A stretch of DNA of 64,000 bases. Source: Bacteroidota bacterium (lineage in GTDB: Bacteria > Bacteroidota > Bacteroidia > Bacteroidales > Lentimicrobiaceae). Position numbers and translations under genes: made by a program. This document shows positions 25,828 through 34,638 of this stretch, one piece after another. The notes below the pieces were generated by a model that searched no databases, had not been told where the DNA came from, and saw nothing but the letters and a program-made list of their open reading frames with translations. The stretch is from assembly GCA_009773515.1 (NCBI GenBank), contig WSXX01000015.1:54913-118912 (forward strand). The letters run 5' to 3'. The first letter of the stretch is position 1; every line of letters starts with the position of its first letter.

Positions 25828-25866
25828 GGCTTCCCTTGCTTTGTTAAAGTCAGGGAAGCCGGGGTT
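25828..25866 (+). terminator. Terminator after trpB2
   Basis: GGCTTCCCT (25828-25836) pairs perfectly with AGGGAAGCC (25852-25860) over a 15-nt loop, followed by a short T-containing tract. It lies 12 bp after trpB2 and 10 bp before the convergent ppk2 stop, so it may serve both strands. Confidence 0.75.
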
Positions 25867-25869
25867 TGA

Positions 25870-26763
25870 TTATTCAGCCATCAGTATTTTTTTTGCCTCT
25901 TCAAGCATTGCTTTTTCGCTTTCGGGAAGAACAGGATAGTCAACCTTGAGTTCCAGTAAACGATTGATAATGATGTTGCTTACCGCATACCTCATAAACC
26001 ATTTGCGGTCGGCCGGAATTACATACCAGGGCGCATGTTCGGTAGATGTGGCAGTCAGCATATCGCCATAAGCCTTCATGTAATCGTCCCAGTATTTTCG
26101 CTCTTTTACATCATTTGATGAGAATTTCCAGTTTTTGGCAGGATCATCAATGCGTTCAATAAAGCGCTTTTTCTGCTCATCTTTCGATACATTCAAAAAG
26201 AATTTGAGAATTATGGTTCCGTTTTCGGTCAGGTGTTTCTCTATGTCATTAATCTGACGGTAGCGTTTTGCCCAGAAATCGTCACTGATATCTTCAGTGG
26301 AAGCGATTCCCGGTAAATTCTGGCTGAGGATATACCCGGGATGCACCTTTACCACCAGCACTTCTTCATAATACGATCGGTTGAAAATTCCGAAATTTCC
26401 CCGTTCCGGCAGGCTTTTATAGGTGCGCCAGATATAATCATGATCAAGCTCATTCACCGATGGAGCTTTGAAGCTGTATACCTGGCAGCCTTGCGGATTA
26501 AGTCCCGACATTACATGTTTTATGGTGCCATCTTTGCCGGCAGCGTCCATTGCCTGAAAAATCAATAAAAATGAATGCCGGTTGTGTGCATAAAACTTGC
26601 TTTGCAGCTCGCGCATATGTAATGTGTTTTCTTCGAGCAGCCTTACACCATCTTCTTTTCCTTCGATTTCACCTTTATAGGAGGGGTCGAAATCACTGAC
26701 TTTTATTTTTTTTCCGGGCTTAGCCAAAATGGCGGAGTCGTGAAGGAGGTTTTTCTTTTTCAT
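25870..26763 (-). CDS. ppk2: Polyphosphate kinase 2 family
   Basis: Transfers phosphate between polyphosphate and nucleotides. The 297-residue protein starts at the ATG at 26763 (MKKKNLLHDS); the frame stays open for 74 more codons upstream, but that stretch is AT-rich and not conserved in character. Walker A DAAGKDGT (residues 73-80), the FNRSYYEEVLV Walker-B-like block (~127-137) and the lid region rich in Arg/Lys follow the one-domain PPK2 pattern. It is convergent with trpB2. Confidence 0.9.
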   Translation of the reverse strand: MKKKNLLHDSAILAKPGKKIKVSDFDPSYKGEIEGKEDGVRLLEENTLHMRELQSKFYAHNRHSFLLIFQAMDAAGKDGTIKHVMSGLNPQGCQVYSFKAPSVNELDHDYIWRTYKSLPERGNFGIFNRSYYEEVLVVKVHPGYILSQNLPGIASTEDISDDFWAKRYRQINDIEKHLTENGTIILKFFLNVSKDEQKKRFIERIDDPAKNWKFSSNDVKERKYWDDYMKAYGDMLTATSTEHAPWYVIPADRKWFMRYAVSNIIINRLLELKVDYPVLPESEKAMLEEAKKILMAE

Positions 26764-27096
26764 CTGAATGAGGTTTTGTGAATTGGATGATACAACCAGT
26801 TTGACCTGCTTTACTATGTATGTAAAGGTAACGGAAATTTTTGTTTCACGGATATAAGTAAATTGATGCGGTTCGGTAATTGTGTATTTCCTCTGAATGA
26901 TAATTTGTGAATAATTGTTTTGTGAAACTAATATTACTTGATCAGGTATTTTAATGCGCATATAATCAGTGTTATAGATATACATTTATATTGAAACAAT
27001 GAATAGTATATTATATTAAAAATCATTTATATTAAATATATATTTGGCAGCAACGCCAAAAATGCGTATCTTGCGAACCGAACTAATATAAATACT
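26764..27096. other. AT-rich divergent gap between ppk2 and the GNAT gene
   Basis: The 333 bp hold no supported gene. They contain a plus-strand promoter for the GNAT gene (listed separately). A minus-strand frame open over 26764-26985 is judged a chance extension of ppk2. Confidence 0.5.
27043..27074 (+). promoter_or_regulatory. Promoter TTTG-N20-TATCTTGC for the GNAT-racemase operon
   Basis: The TTTG at 27043-27046 and TATCTTGC at 27067-27074 are spaced 20 bp apart, as in Bacteroidota promoters; the -7 box deviates at two positions. The ATG follows 22 bp downstream. Confidence 0.5.
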
Positions 27097-27549
27097 ATGA
27101 AGTATCAGACACAAATCTTTAATGCAGTACAAAAACCTGACATTAATGAGAAGAACGAAATTGTAGATTTTCTTTTTAATCACCTCGATCAGTTTGGCGA
27201 CAAAAAAGAAGATATTATGAAGGCGATAGATTTTTCTGTAAAGGATAGCGCGTCTTTTGGTGGTTTTACCCTTATGGCCAGAGACGGTGATAATGTGGTG
27301 GGAGCTGTAGTTGTAAATCAAACCGGAATGCAGGGATATATCCCTGAAAATATTCTGGTTTACATTGCTGTGCATCGCGAATTGAGAGGTCAGGGAATCG
27401 GTAAAATCCTGATGACAGAAGCCATAAATCTGGCCAAAGGAGATATTGCACTTCATGTAGAGCCCGATAATCCTGCAAGGCATCTTTACCAGAAACTTGG
27501 GTTCGACAACAAGTATCTTGAAATGAGGTTAAAAAAATCAGAAGCCTGA
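27097..27549 (+). CDS. GNAT family N-acetyltransferase
   Basis: A 150-residue acetyl-CoA-dependent acetyltransferase. The acetyl-CoA loop RELRGQGIGKILM is near residues 107-120, and the C-terminal RHLYQKLGF block is typical of RimI-like GNATs. Its TGA overlaps the ATG of the racemase gene by one base (TGATG), so the two are translationally coupled. This pairing suggests it acetylates an amino acid or peptide related to the racemase product, which is inference. Confidence 0.85.
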   Translation: MKYQTQIFNAVQKPDINEKNEIVDFLFNHLDQFGDKKEDIMKAIDFSVKDSASFGGFTLMARDGDNVVGAVVVNQTGMQGYIPENILVYIAVHRELRGQGIGKILMTEAINLAKGDIALHVEPDNPARHLYQKLGFDNKYLEMRLKKSEA

Positions 27550-28619
27550 TGGCATTCGTAACACTTGATTCGGCAAAGCTGAAAGAAAATTTCACTTTCC
27601 TGGATAATATGTTCAAAAGTGAAGGCATTCAATGGGCGGTTGTTTCTAAATTGCTCTGTGGAAATGTTTTATTCCTGCAGGAACTCATAAATCTGGGTGT
27701 TGAGCAATTGTGCGATTCGCGGGTGTCAAATCTGCGTGCCATCAAAAAACTGGCGCCAGCGGTTGAAACAATTTATATAAAACCGCCACCGGTAAGGTCC
27801 ATTCCCGATGTTGTAAAATATGCCGATGTAAGTTTTAATACCGAATTTAAAACCCTGAAGCTGATTTCAGATGAAGCCGGTAAGCAGCAAAAAATTCATA
27901 AAGTCATCATTATGATTGAAATGGGTGAATTGCGCGAAGGTGTGATGCGCGATGATTTCATCGATTTTTATGAGAATGTTTTTATGCTGCCCAATATTAG
28001 TGTTGTTGGCATAGGAACCAATCTTAACTGCTTGTATGGCGTTTTGCCAAATCACGATAAACTTATTCAGCTCAGTCTTTATGAGCAGCTTGTCGAAGCC
28101 AGATTTAACCGGCAGATTCCTTATGTGTCCGGTGGCTCATCGGTTTCCATTCCGTTGATTTACAAGAAACTTCTTCCGAAAGGAATAAATCATTTCAGGG
28201 TTGGTGAAACCTTGTTTCTTGGAACTGATGTTTATCACGATTCGGTGATGCCGGGAATGCACAACGATATTTTCAAACTTTATACCGAAATTATCGAACT
28301 CATTGAAAAGCCAACCCAACCCATGGGTGAAATGGGTACCAATGTTGAAGGCCATTCGTTTGAGTTCAATAGTGACGATCATGGCAAAACAGCCTTCAGG
28401 GCAATTCTCGACCTTGGGTTGCTTGATGTTGAAAGTGAACACCTTAAGCCTGTTGATCCGGACATTTCATTTGCAGGATCAAGTTCTGATATGATTGTAA
28501 TGGATCTTGGGAAAAATGAACGGAAATACAAAACCGGTGATCTTATCGAATTCAGAATGGACTACATGGGAATTCTCCGAATAATGAACTCGAGATATAT
28601 CGGCAAACATGTAAGGTGA
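27549..28619 (+). CDS. Alanine racemase-like PLP enzyme (amino acid / ornithine racemase family)
   Basis: A 356-residue protein with the N-terminal alanine-racemase barrel. The PLP Lys is K34 in WAVVSKLLCGN, the GTNLNCLYG stretch and the SGGSSVSIP phosphate-binding block follow, and RVGETLFLG matches the conserved RxGxxL segment. It resembles the Orr/YhfX branch more than Alr, because the second catalytic Tyr domain of Alr is reduced. Substrate open. Coupled to the GNAT gene. Confidence 0.8.
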   Translation: MAFVTLDSAKLKENFTFLDNMFKSEGIQWAVVSKLLCGNVLFLQELINLGVEQLCDSRVSNLRAIKKLAPAVETIYIKPPPVRSIPDVVKYADVSFNTEFKTLKLISDEAGKQQKIHKVIIMIEMGELREGVMRDDFIDFYENVFMLPNISVVGIGTNLNCLYGVLPNHDKLIQLSLYEQLVEARFNRQIPYVSGGSSVSIPLIYKKLLPKGINHFRVGETLFLGTDVYHDSVMPGMHNDIFKLYTEIIELIEKPTQPMGEMGTNVEGHSFEFNSDDHGKTAFRAILDLGLLDVESEHLKPVDPDISFAGSSSDMIVMDLGKNERKYKTGDLIEFRMDYMGILRIMNSRYIGKHVR

Positions 28620-28702
28620 AATTACCGCAAAATGATGATCTTTGCGAAGGCAATGCAGAAAACCTGCAGCCTCATCTCTGCAAAACCTGAACATCATAAC
28701 TT

Positions 28703-29296
28703 ATGCCTTACCTTGTAGTTGACCTCGAAATGAGTGGCCCGGAACCTGGCTACCACGAAATTATTCAGATTGGCGCTGTTTTACTCAATGACAATTGGGT
28801 AGAGCTCGGTACTTTTCTTACCAATGTTTATCCCGAAAACGAAGAAGCTTTTACTGCATCTGCCGAAAAGGTGCATGGTCTTTCGTGGGATGAACTTCAG
28901 GAAGCTCCAATGATTTATGATGTGCTTGAAGATTTCGAAAAATGGATCAGGAAAATGCTGAAGCGGCAGAGTGGCGATCTTCGCGATCTGGTTATTTGTG
29001 GCCAGAGTGTGATCTTTGATGTAAACTTCCTCAAGTTTGCATACACCGGAGAAAACCTCGACTGGCCATTCAGTAACAAACTGATCGATCTGCATACCAT
29101 TGCATTTTATACTTTTAAAATTATGGAAGCCAATGGCAAATCAGTGCCCCGCTCGCTTAGCCTGAAATCAATTTCGGCGTGGTTTGGTTTTGAACGCGAA
29201 GGAACCACTCATAATGCGCTCGAAGATTCGCAACTGACCATGCATTGCCTTCAGAAGTTCTTTCAGATGGCGGCAAAATTTAAAATTCAGGAATAA
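28703..29296 (+). CDS. DEDDh 3'-5' exonuclease
   Basis: A 197-residue exonuclease of the DnaQ-like superfamily. The first acidic pair is in VVDLEMSG (D7, E9), the second Asp in SVIFDVNFLKFAY, and the ExoIII motif HNALEDSQLT carries the H and last D. It is a stand-alone domain, close in size to oligoribonuclease but with a different N-terminal sequence. It may process DNA ends or short RNA. It lies 83 bp after the racemase. Confidence 0.85.
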   Translation: MPYLVVDLEMSGPEPGYHEIIQIGAVLLNDNWVELGTFLTNVYPENEEAFTASAEKVHGLSWDELQEAPMIYDVLEDFEKWIRKMLKRQSGDLRDLVICGQSVIFDVNFLKFAYTGENLDWPFSNKLIDLHTIAFYTFKIMEANGKSVPRSLSLKSISAWFGFEREGTTHNALEDSQLTMHCLQKFFQMAAKFKIQE

Positions 29297-29395
29297 TTCT
29301 TTTGTCTTCATTGTGTGAATTCCTGTCAGAGTTAATCACTTTTCTGAGTTGTGAAAAAATGTTAAAAAATTTCGGTGAGCTGCTGATATAGTTGC

Positions 29396-29403
29396 TAACT
29401 TTA
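29396..29403 (+). promoter_or_regulatory. -7-like box (TAACTTTA) for the IscX-like gene
   Basis: Matches TAnnTTTG at seven of eight positions, 25 bp before the ATG. A TTCG about 20 bp upstream is the only -33 candidate. Confidence 0.3.
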
Positions 29404-29428
29404 CAGGTCGAAACCCGGGGTTGATTTT

Positions 29429-29863
29429 ATGATGATGAATGATGACGAATTAAACAAAGTTGCAGCTCTGATACTCCTGGAAAATAAGCACCTTTTCCCC
29501 TGTTCGTATCCTGATATTCCGCTTAATCTTTCTATGATTAAAGATGCACTCAGGGTTACTGGCTTCAAGGTTGACGAAAATGACATGAACGATTTTATGG
29601 CTGCAGCAGAATTAAAGCTTGCGGCAATGGCTCCTCTCAACTGGAACAATTACGGCACAATCGCCATTTTGCTCAATCAGAATTATCCTGATGAAGATCT
29701 TTTAGCTATTAGCCCGCTCCGGATTGTTGAATTGGTAAAAGCTTTTCCCAATTTTTCAGATATGTCAGAGCCGGATGCAGATACAACAGATTCAATTATT
29801 TATACCTGGATCAGTCTGGCCGATGAATTTGAAACATTTTCAGATGATGAAGCCTGGGTTTAG
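29429..29863 (+). CDS. IscX-like small acidic protein with N-terminal extension
   Basis: A 144-residue acidic protein. Residues ~71-134 follow the IscX pattern: NWNNYGTIAILL, YPDEDLLAISPLRIVELV, F..F and IIYTWISLADEFE. IscX (~66 residues) binds IscS and iron and modulates Fe-S cluster assembly. The first ~68 residues are extra and I do not recognise them. No isc or suf genes are near. Three ATG codons in tandem begin the frame. The IscX call is by pattern and is not certain. Confidence 0.55.
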   Translation: MMMNDDELNKVAALILLENKHLFPCSYPDIPLNLSMIKDALRVTGFKVDENDMNDFMAAAELKLAAMAPLNWNNYGTIAILLNQNYPDEDLLAISPLRIVELVKAFPNFSDMSEPDADTTDSIIYTWISLADEFETFSDDEAWV

Positions 29864-29916
29864 TGCACTTTCCCTGAATATTTCCGGCTTGCTTTAGAAA
29901 CAATTATTCCTGTTTT

Positions 29917-30597
29917 ATGAAAAGAGTTCTCGTTTCAATCATAATTTTGCTGAGCATAACCGGCGTTAATGCGCAGAAAAACAGTTTCTCGGCGCCCGAT
30001 TATAAAAAGATTGGCAAGGCCATCGCCAAACAAAAAAGTTCCGCATACTATCCCGTGTTAATGGAACGCCTAAATGCGAATGACACAACACTTACTCCGC
30101 GTGAATATCACCTGCTTTATTATGGCTATGCACTTCAGCCTGGTTATAGGTTCGATATGGTGAAACCTTTTCAGGATAGTCTTTTGGCAGTGATGAACCG
30201 TGAAGTGCTCGACAAGAGCGATTACAAACACATAATTGATATGGCTTCATCCGTTTTGAAAGAATACCCTTTCGAAATCGGTATTCTTGATCCTTTGATT
30301 TACGCTTTGCGGATGGAAGGTAAAAATGATCTTGCGGCAAAACTTGAATTCAGATTTGGTCGTATTGTTGAAACCATTTTTAATTCAGGCGATGGACTCA
30401 CAAAAGAAACAGCTTTTCATGTTGTTTCAGTGGCCCATCAGAAAGACATGCTTCGCGCTTTGGGCTTTGGTTTCGGAGGGCAGCAGATGATGGCCGGATC
30501 AAAGATCAGTTATCTTAAAGTTGCAAAAAATGACTTTGGAATTGATGGAATGTATTTTAATGTCTCTGCCATAAATAGTACGCCTGCGAATCATTGA
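29917..30597 (+). CDS. DUF4919 family exported protein
   Basis: A 226-residue protein with a signal peptide ending near VNAQ (residue 20). The body (SAYYPVLMERLNANDTTLTPREYHLLYYGYALQPGY) has the DUF4919 pattern found in Bacteroidota, where these proteins have helical TPR-like folds. No known function. It follows the IscX-like gene by 53 bp and may share its transcript. Confidence 0.8.
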   Translation: MKRVLVSIIILLSITGVNAQKNSFSAPDYKKIGKAIAKQKSSAYYPVLMERLNANDTTLTPREYHLLYYGYALQPGYRFDMVKPFQDSLLAVMNREVLDKSDYKHIIDMASSVLKEYPFEIGILDPLIYALRMEGKNDLAAKLEFRFGRIVETIFNSGDGLTKETAFHVVSVAHQKDMLRALGFGFGGQQMMAGSKISYLKVAKNDFGIDGMYFNVSAINSTPANH

Positions 30598-30739
30598 GAA
30601 TTAAGGGTTCCATTTCTTTCGCTATCTGATACTTTTCTTTTTTTTCTGTTTAAGGGTTCTTCAGGTTTTTCTAACCCGGAACAGCGGGCTCTTTTTTATA
30701 GCTTTATACAGTTCTGCATTTTTCCGATCATATAATCCA

Positions 30740-30781
30740 AAAAAAAACAGATGCATTCTCCCCGTAATGGAATGCATCTGT
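30740..30781 (-). terminator. Strong terminator after the first DUF4402 gene
   Basis: A perfect 12-bp stem, ACAGATGCATTC (30747-30758) with GAATGCATCTGT (30770-30781). On the minus strand it is followed by a run of T, and it lies 21 bp beyond the stop of the DUF4402 gene. The other 140 bp up to DUF4919 hold nothing more. Confidence 0.85.
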
Positions 30782-30801
30782 AAAAAGAGGAAAAGCTAAA
30801 A

Positions 30802-31224
30802 TCAATTGTATGCAAACGTAATATTATAGTTGCCGCAATATTGATCACCTTTTGGCAGATTATCAGCTTTCACTGACATTGCAAGTTCGCGTTTTCCTTG
30901 CTCATTGGTTGTCAGTAACCCCTGAGCATTGTCTGAAATGGTATGCAAAGTAAATTCTTCTCCGTTGTGATTTCTGACTACACCATTATTGATGGTAAAG
31001 CTGCATAATGATTGTGGCTTGCCAGAGATACTTATGTTTCCAACACTTAGATTGTTATTGCTTTCGGTTTCGCTGAGTAAGAATGAAGTTTCGCCATTAA
31101 AACTAGCATCAGCGGATTCAACCACTTCAGCAAAAACATGCCCCGTAACCCGCACCTGTCCCCATGCTCCGGCAACTGAAATGCCCAGAAGGAGAATCAA
31201 GATGGTTATTGTGCGGGAACTCAT
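30802..31224 (-). CDS. DUF4402 family exported protein (copy 1)
   Basis: A 140-residue secreted protein. A signal peptide ends near GAWGQ, and the beta-rich body closes with the GNYNITFAYN signature of DUF4402. The family resembles pilin- or spore-coat-U-like beta-sandwich domains, with roles that are unknown. It contains two Cys (SLCSF, QYCGN) that could form a disulphide. A second, more typical copy sits at 63485-63994 in this window. Confidence 0.85.
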   Translation of the reverse strand: MSSRTITILILLLGISVAGAWGQVRVTGHVFAEVVESADASFNGETSFLLSETESNNNLSVGNISISGKPQSLCSFTINNGVVRNHNGEEFTLHTISDNAQGLLTTNEQGKRELAMSVKADNLPKGDQYCGNYNITFAYN

Positions 31225-31824
31225 GGTTTGTTTTTTTTGTTTCGTAAATGTACGACAACCAAATATGCTTTGTCAAGTAAAAAGTGAAAATAATTTACCT
31301 TAAGTTGAAAATTTATTTTGTAAAATTGTTAAGTAATTGAAAAAGAGACAATAAGGAATATTTGAATTATTGTATATGTAAATAAAATATACATATTATG
31401 TTGCCGGACTGGTAAAATATTTGTAAATAAAATTTACATTTCTGTGAAAATCCATCAATAATCAGATGGTACTCCCTGGTAGTTTTTACAAAAAACGCCA
31501 ATAAATGATCATTTCTGACAGTTTTATCATAAAAAGAGGTTTACACAAAATTCTGAATTACTGCAGTTCAGTCATCTGGTTTTCTCTCTGAAATACGATC
31601 ATCTCATTTCATTTAAGTGGAGTCTGATTTCGATCTTTGGCCTCAGATTTAAACTCCATTTAGTCTGGTTTGGTATAAAAAACTTTCAGCAATTTATGAT
31701 TGACAAACCTGGATTTCCGGTTGCTGTTTAACTGTATTTTTGCTGCTTTGGTTGTAAATCAAATTGTTATAACAACTTATTATCTCAAAAATGAACCATA
31801 ATTTGATTTTTGCGTTTTTTATGT
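31225..31824. other. 600-bp gene-free divergent region with duplicated dyads
   Basis: Strongly AT-rich. It contains two near-identical 18-bp dyad elements, TGTAAATAAAATATACAT (31377-31394) and TGTAAATAAAATTTACAT (31422-31439), 45 bp apart on the same strand, each with internal inverted symmetry. A longer dyad TGGAGT...ACTCCA with inner TCTGA/TCAGA lies near 31617-31662. No open frame has coding character. Confidence 0.6.
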
Positions 31825-31832
31825 TATATTTG
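31802..31832 (+). promoter_or_regulatory. Promoter TTTG-N19-TATATTTG for the cold-shock gene
   Basis: TTTG at 31802-31805 and TATATTTG at 31825-31832 are separated by 19 bp, a full match to the Bacteroidota consensus. The expected start of transcription is about 25 bp before the cspA ATG, so the leader is short. Confidence 0.75.
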
Positions 31833-31860
31833 TATTGTTAATCTCTAATTCCCGTTGATT

Positions 31861-32052
31861 ATGCCTACCGGAAAAGTTAAGTTTTTTAATGAACGTAAGG
31901 GCTTTGGTTTTATCGTTGACGACGAAACCCAGCATGATGTTTTTGTTCATGCCACCGGCCTTTCAGAGAAAGTAAATGAGAATGATCTTGTAACTTTCGA
32001 AATTGCCGAAGACAAAAGAGGAAAGAAAGCTGTAGATGTAAAAAAAGTATAG
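31861..32052 (+). CDS. cspA: Cold-shock domain protein
   Basis: A 63-residue single cold-shock domain that binds single-stranded RNA or DNA. RNP1 (KGFGFI, residues ~14-19) and RNP2 (VFVHAT, ~28-33) are intact. The start is the ATG at 31861; a TTG two codons earlier is in frame but unneeded. It has its own promoter and a terminator, so it is monocistronic. Confidence 0.95.
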   Translation: MPTGKVKFFNERKGFGFIVDDETQHDVFVHATGLSEKVNENDLVTFEIAEDKRGKKAVDVKKV

Positions 32053-32072
32053 TCTTTTTTTCGGAATGCCGG

Positions 32073-32097
32073 AAAGCCTCGCCTGAGGCTTTTTTTC
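32073..32097 (+). terminator. Terminator after cspA
   Basis: AAGCCTC pairs with GAGGCTT over a GCCT loop and is followed by seven T. Confidence 0.85.
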
Positions 32098-32143
32098 TCA
32101 ATCACAATTGCATTATCCTGCCATTTGGCTTCAGGTTATGGTT

Positions 32144-32151
32144 TATCTTTG
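32144..32151 (+). promoter_or_regulatory. -7 box (TATCTTTG) for the ABC-F gene
   Basis: Full match to TAnnTTTG. Transcription from here would begin just before the TTG start at 32173, which supports that start. A TTTG lies 16 bp upstream (32124-32127). Confidence 0.5.
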
Positions 32152-32172
32152 TTGCCCACAAAACACCTGGCC

Positions 32173-34059
32173 TTGAATTATCTTCTCATTGAACAACTAA
32201 GCAAATCATACGGAGAGAAAGAACTCTTCAGCGACATTACATTCGGTATAGACCAAGGGAGTAAGGTTGCTCTTATTGCCCGCAACGGTGCCGGGAAGAG
32301 CAGTCTGCTCAACATTATTGCTGGGCTTGACCTCCCCGATAGTGGTTCCATTACTTTTCGCAGAGACATCAGATGGGGATACTTGTCGCAAAACCCTGAA
32401 ATGCAGGACGATCAAACCGTGTTTGATATTCTTTTTAATGCCGAAAACGAATTTATGCGGGCCATCCGCGATTACGAGTTCAGCATTAACCGCCTGAAGA
32501 GCGACGATTCGCCCGAAGCCCACAAAATGCTGGAAATTGCCACCAATGCAATGGAACGCGTTAATGGCTGGGATTACGATGTAAGAATCAAAGAAATACT
32601 CAGCCGTTTTAAAATTACCGATCTCGATCAAAAAGCCGGAGAGTTATCCGGAGGTCAGCGCAAAAAAGTGTCACTGGCAAAAGCATTACTTGAAGAAACG
32701 GATCTGCTCATCCTCGATGAACCTACCAACCACCTGGATATTGAAATGATAGAATGGCTTGAAGATTTTCTTTCACGCCAAAACCTTAGCCTGCTGGTTG
32801 TTACCCACGACAGGTACTTTCTGGATAATGTCTGCAACGAAATTCTTGAGCTCGACAATAACAAAATATACCGCTACAAAGGAAATTATTCTTATTTCCT
32901 TGAAAAAAAAGCTGAACGCGAAGTTATTGAGCAGACAGAAACTGAAAAAGCAAAAGGGCAGTTCAGGAAAGAGCTTGAATGGATGCGTCGCATGCCCAAA
33001 GCGCGCACCACAAAATCAAAAGCCAGAATTGATACCTTTTATGAAATTCAGGAAAAAGCCGGCAAGCGTGTAGAAAAAGATACCGGACCGCTTGAAGTAA
33101 AGATGACCCGTATTGGTGGCAAAATACTGGAAATGAATAATATTCATAAATCATTCGGCGATAACCGGCTGATTGACAATTTCTCTTACACTTTCAAAAA
33201 AGGTGATAAGGTTGGGGTAGTTGGAAAAAATGGCTCCGGAAAAACAACCTTGCTGAATATGATTACGGGTTCGCTGCATCCTGATATGGGAAAAATTACA
33301 ACGGGCCAAACCATCGTTTACGGATATTATTCACAGGAAGGGTTTCAGACTCAGGAAGACAGACGTGTGATTGACATTGCCCGCGATATTGCTGAGGAAA
33401 TGCCGATGGGAAAGGGGAGAATATCAGCTTCTGCTTTTCTCACCCACTTTAACTTTCCAAGCGTTCTGCAGTATAATTACTTCTCAAGCCTGAGCGGAGG
33501 TGAAAAACGGCGATTGTTTCTATTGATGCAGTTGCTTAAAAATCCGAATTTCCTTATTCTTGATGAGCCAACCAACGATCTTGACATTCATACACTAAAC
33601 CTGCTCGAAGATTTTCTTATGAATTTTGAGGGATGTTTACTTGTGGTATCTCACGACAGGTTTTTTATGGACAAAATTGTGGACCATGTTTTTGTGTTTG
33701 AAGGCAATGGGAAAGTAAAAGATTATTATGGCAATTATTCTGATTTTTACAGATTAAAGATGGCTGAGGAAGCATTGGCAGCAAAGCAGAAACTTCAGGC
33801 AATTGCCAGGCAGGTAAAAGAAACTGACACATCAGCGAAGTCCAAAAAGCCATCCTACAAAGAGAAAACTGAATTTGAGGCACTTGACCGCGAAATTCAG
33901 CTGCTTGAAACTATGAAGCACGAAGTGCTCGATAAAATGAACAGCGGCAATTGCAGCCCTGAAGAACTTGAGAATCTGAGTCGTAATTATCAGGAAACTG
34001 AAAATATCCTCGAAGAAAAAACCAACCGCTGGCTTGAGCTGAGCGAATTGTTTGAATAA
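32173..34059 (+). CDS. ABC-F family ATPase (Uup/YheS-like)
   Basis: A 628-residue soluble ATPase with two ABC domains, which works on the ribosome or in RNA/DNA handling rather than transport. Walker A GRNGAGKSSLL and GKNGSGKTTLL, signature LSGGQRKKVSLAKAL and LSGGEKRRLFLLMQL, and Walker B blocks ending DEPTNHLD and DEPTNDLD are intact. A Lys/Arg-rich linker (~residues 255-310) and a C-terminal coiled coil (~560-628) are present. No in-frame ATG precedes the conserved start, so I choose TTG at 32173 (reading MNYLLIEQLSKSYG). Confidence 0.9.
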   Translation: MNYLLIEQLSKSYGEKELFSDITFGIDQGSKVALIARNGAGKSSLLNIIAGLDLPDSGSITFRRDIRWGYLSQNPEMQDDQTVFDILFNAENEFMRAIRDYEFSINRLKSDDSPEAHKMLEIATNAMERVNGWDYDVRIKEILSRFKITDLDQKAGELSGGQRKKVSLAKALLEETDLLILDEPTNHLDIEMIEWLEDFLSRQNLSLLVVTHDRYFLDNVCNEILELDNNKIYRYKGNYSYFLEKKAEREVIEQTETEKAKGQFRKELEWMRRMPKARTTKSKARIDTFYEIQEKAGKRVEKDTGPLEVKMTRIGGKILEMNNIHKSFGDNRLIDNFSYTFKKGDKVGVVGKNGSGKTTLLNMITGSLHPDMGKITTGQTIVYGYYSQEGFQTQEDRRVIDIARDIAEEMPMGKGRISASAFLTHFNFPSVLQYNYFSSLSGGEKRRLFLLMQLLKNPNFLILDEPTNDLDIHTLNLLEDFLMNFEGCLLVVSHDRFFMDKIVDHVFVFEGNGKVKDYYGNYSDFYRLKMAEEALAAKQKLQAIARQVKETDTSAKSKKPSYKEKTEFEALDREIQLLETMKHEVLDKMNSGNCSPEELENLSRNYQETENILEEKTNRWLELSELFE

Positions 34060-34097
34060 TCAGCCGAAATCTTATAATTGCAATGTCGCCCGAAAAA

Positions 34098-34532
34098 TCA
34101 AATAAATTCGGGTAAGGTTGTTTTACATGACTGGCACTCTTTCGCGTGAATGCAGATGACTGCGCCGCACACTTTGCACCGGCATCTGACCTTTTCCCTT
34201 TCCATGTAGAGATCCTCTCCTATTACTTTAAGGTCTTTAAGGTTCTGAATCAGGCTGCTGTGATATTTGCTGCGGTAACGTTTGTCAAGTTGTTTCAGTC
34301 GTTTACAGGGAAAGATTTCACATTCATAGCAATGGTTTGAACCGGTTTGAGGATGGTGTCCGCAATTTTTTATGCTGCATAAGTTGCAGTGTTTAGGTTT
34401 GTTTCCTTCCGGTGTCAGACAGCCAACACATCTGTTCTTTGTTCGCTGAAAAGCATAGCATGTGCCACAGTTGATGCCACAAGGAGCGATCATTGAAATA
34501 TCAAAAAATGTTTCCATTACATCACTAGGCAT
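34098..34532 (-). CDS. DUF3795 family Cys-rich protein
   Basis: A 144-residue protein with the DUF3795 opening APCGINCGTCYAF and many Cys pairs (RCVGC, HCNLCSIKNC, CYECEIFPC), followed at the C-terminus by a second cluster (CRCKVCGAVIC, CQSC). The pattern suggests zinc or Fe-S binding. It converges with the ABC-F gene. Biological role unknown. Confidence 0.8.
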   Translation of the reverse strand: MPSDVMETFFDISMIAPCGINCGTCYAFQRTKNRCVGCLTPEGNKPKHCNLCSIKNCGHHPQTGSNHCYECEIFPCKRLKQLDKRYRSKYHSSLIQNLKDLKVIGEDLYMEREKVRCRCKVCGAVICIHAKECQSCKTTLPEFI

Positions 34533-34582
34533 TACAAATGGTTGGTGATTTTGTAAGCGCCGGTAATCACGTTGGCATTAAT

Positions 34583-34622
34583 ACAAGCGGGCATCATCTC
34601 CAGAAAAATGATGCCCGCTTGT
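34583..34622 (-). terminator. Strong hairpin after dnaN
   Basis: A perfect 15-bp stem, ACAAGCGGGCATCAT (34583-34597) with ATGATGCCCGCTTGT (34608-34622), 17 bp past the dnaN stop. It lacks a clear T run, so it may end transcription with a factor or protect the 3' end. Confidence 0.7.
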
Positions 34623-34638
34623 AATCAAGGAGGTTATT

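Noticed and set aside
26764..26985. N-terminal extension of ppk2 by 74 codons
   Set aside because: The stretch is AT-rich, lacks PPK2-like sequence, and the ATG at 26763 gives the normal protein length.
31600..31670. Possible small RNA or riboswitch from the TGGAGT...ACTCCA dyad
   Set aside because: There is no recognised class, no terminator behind it, and the cspA promoter lies downstream, so it is not part of that leader.
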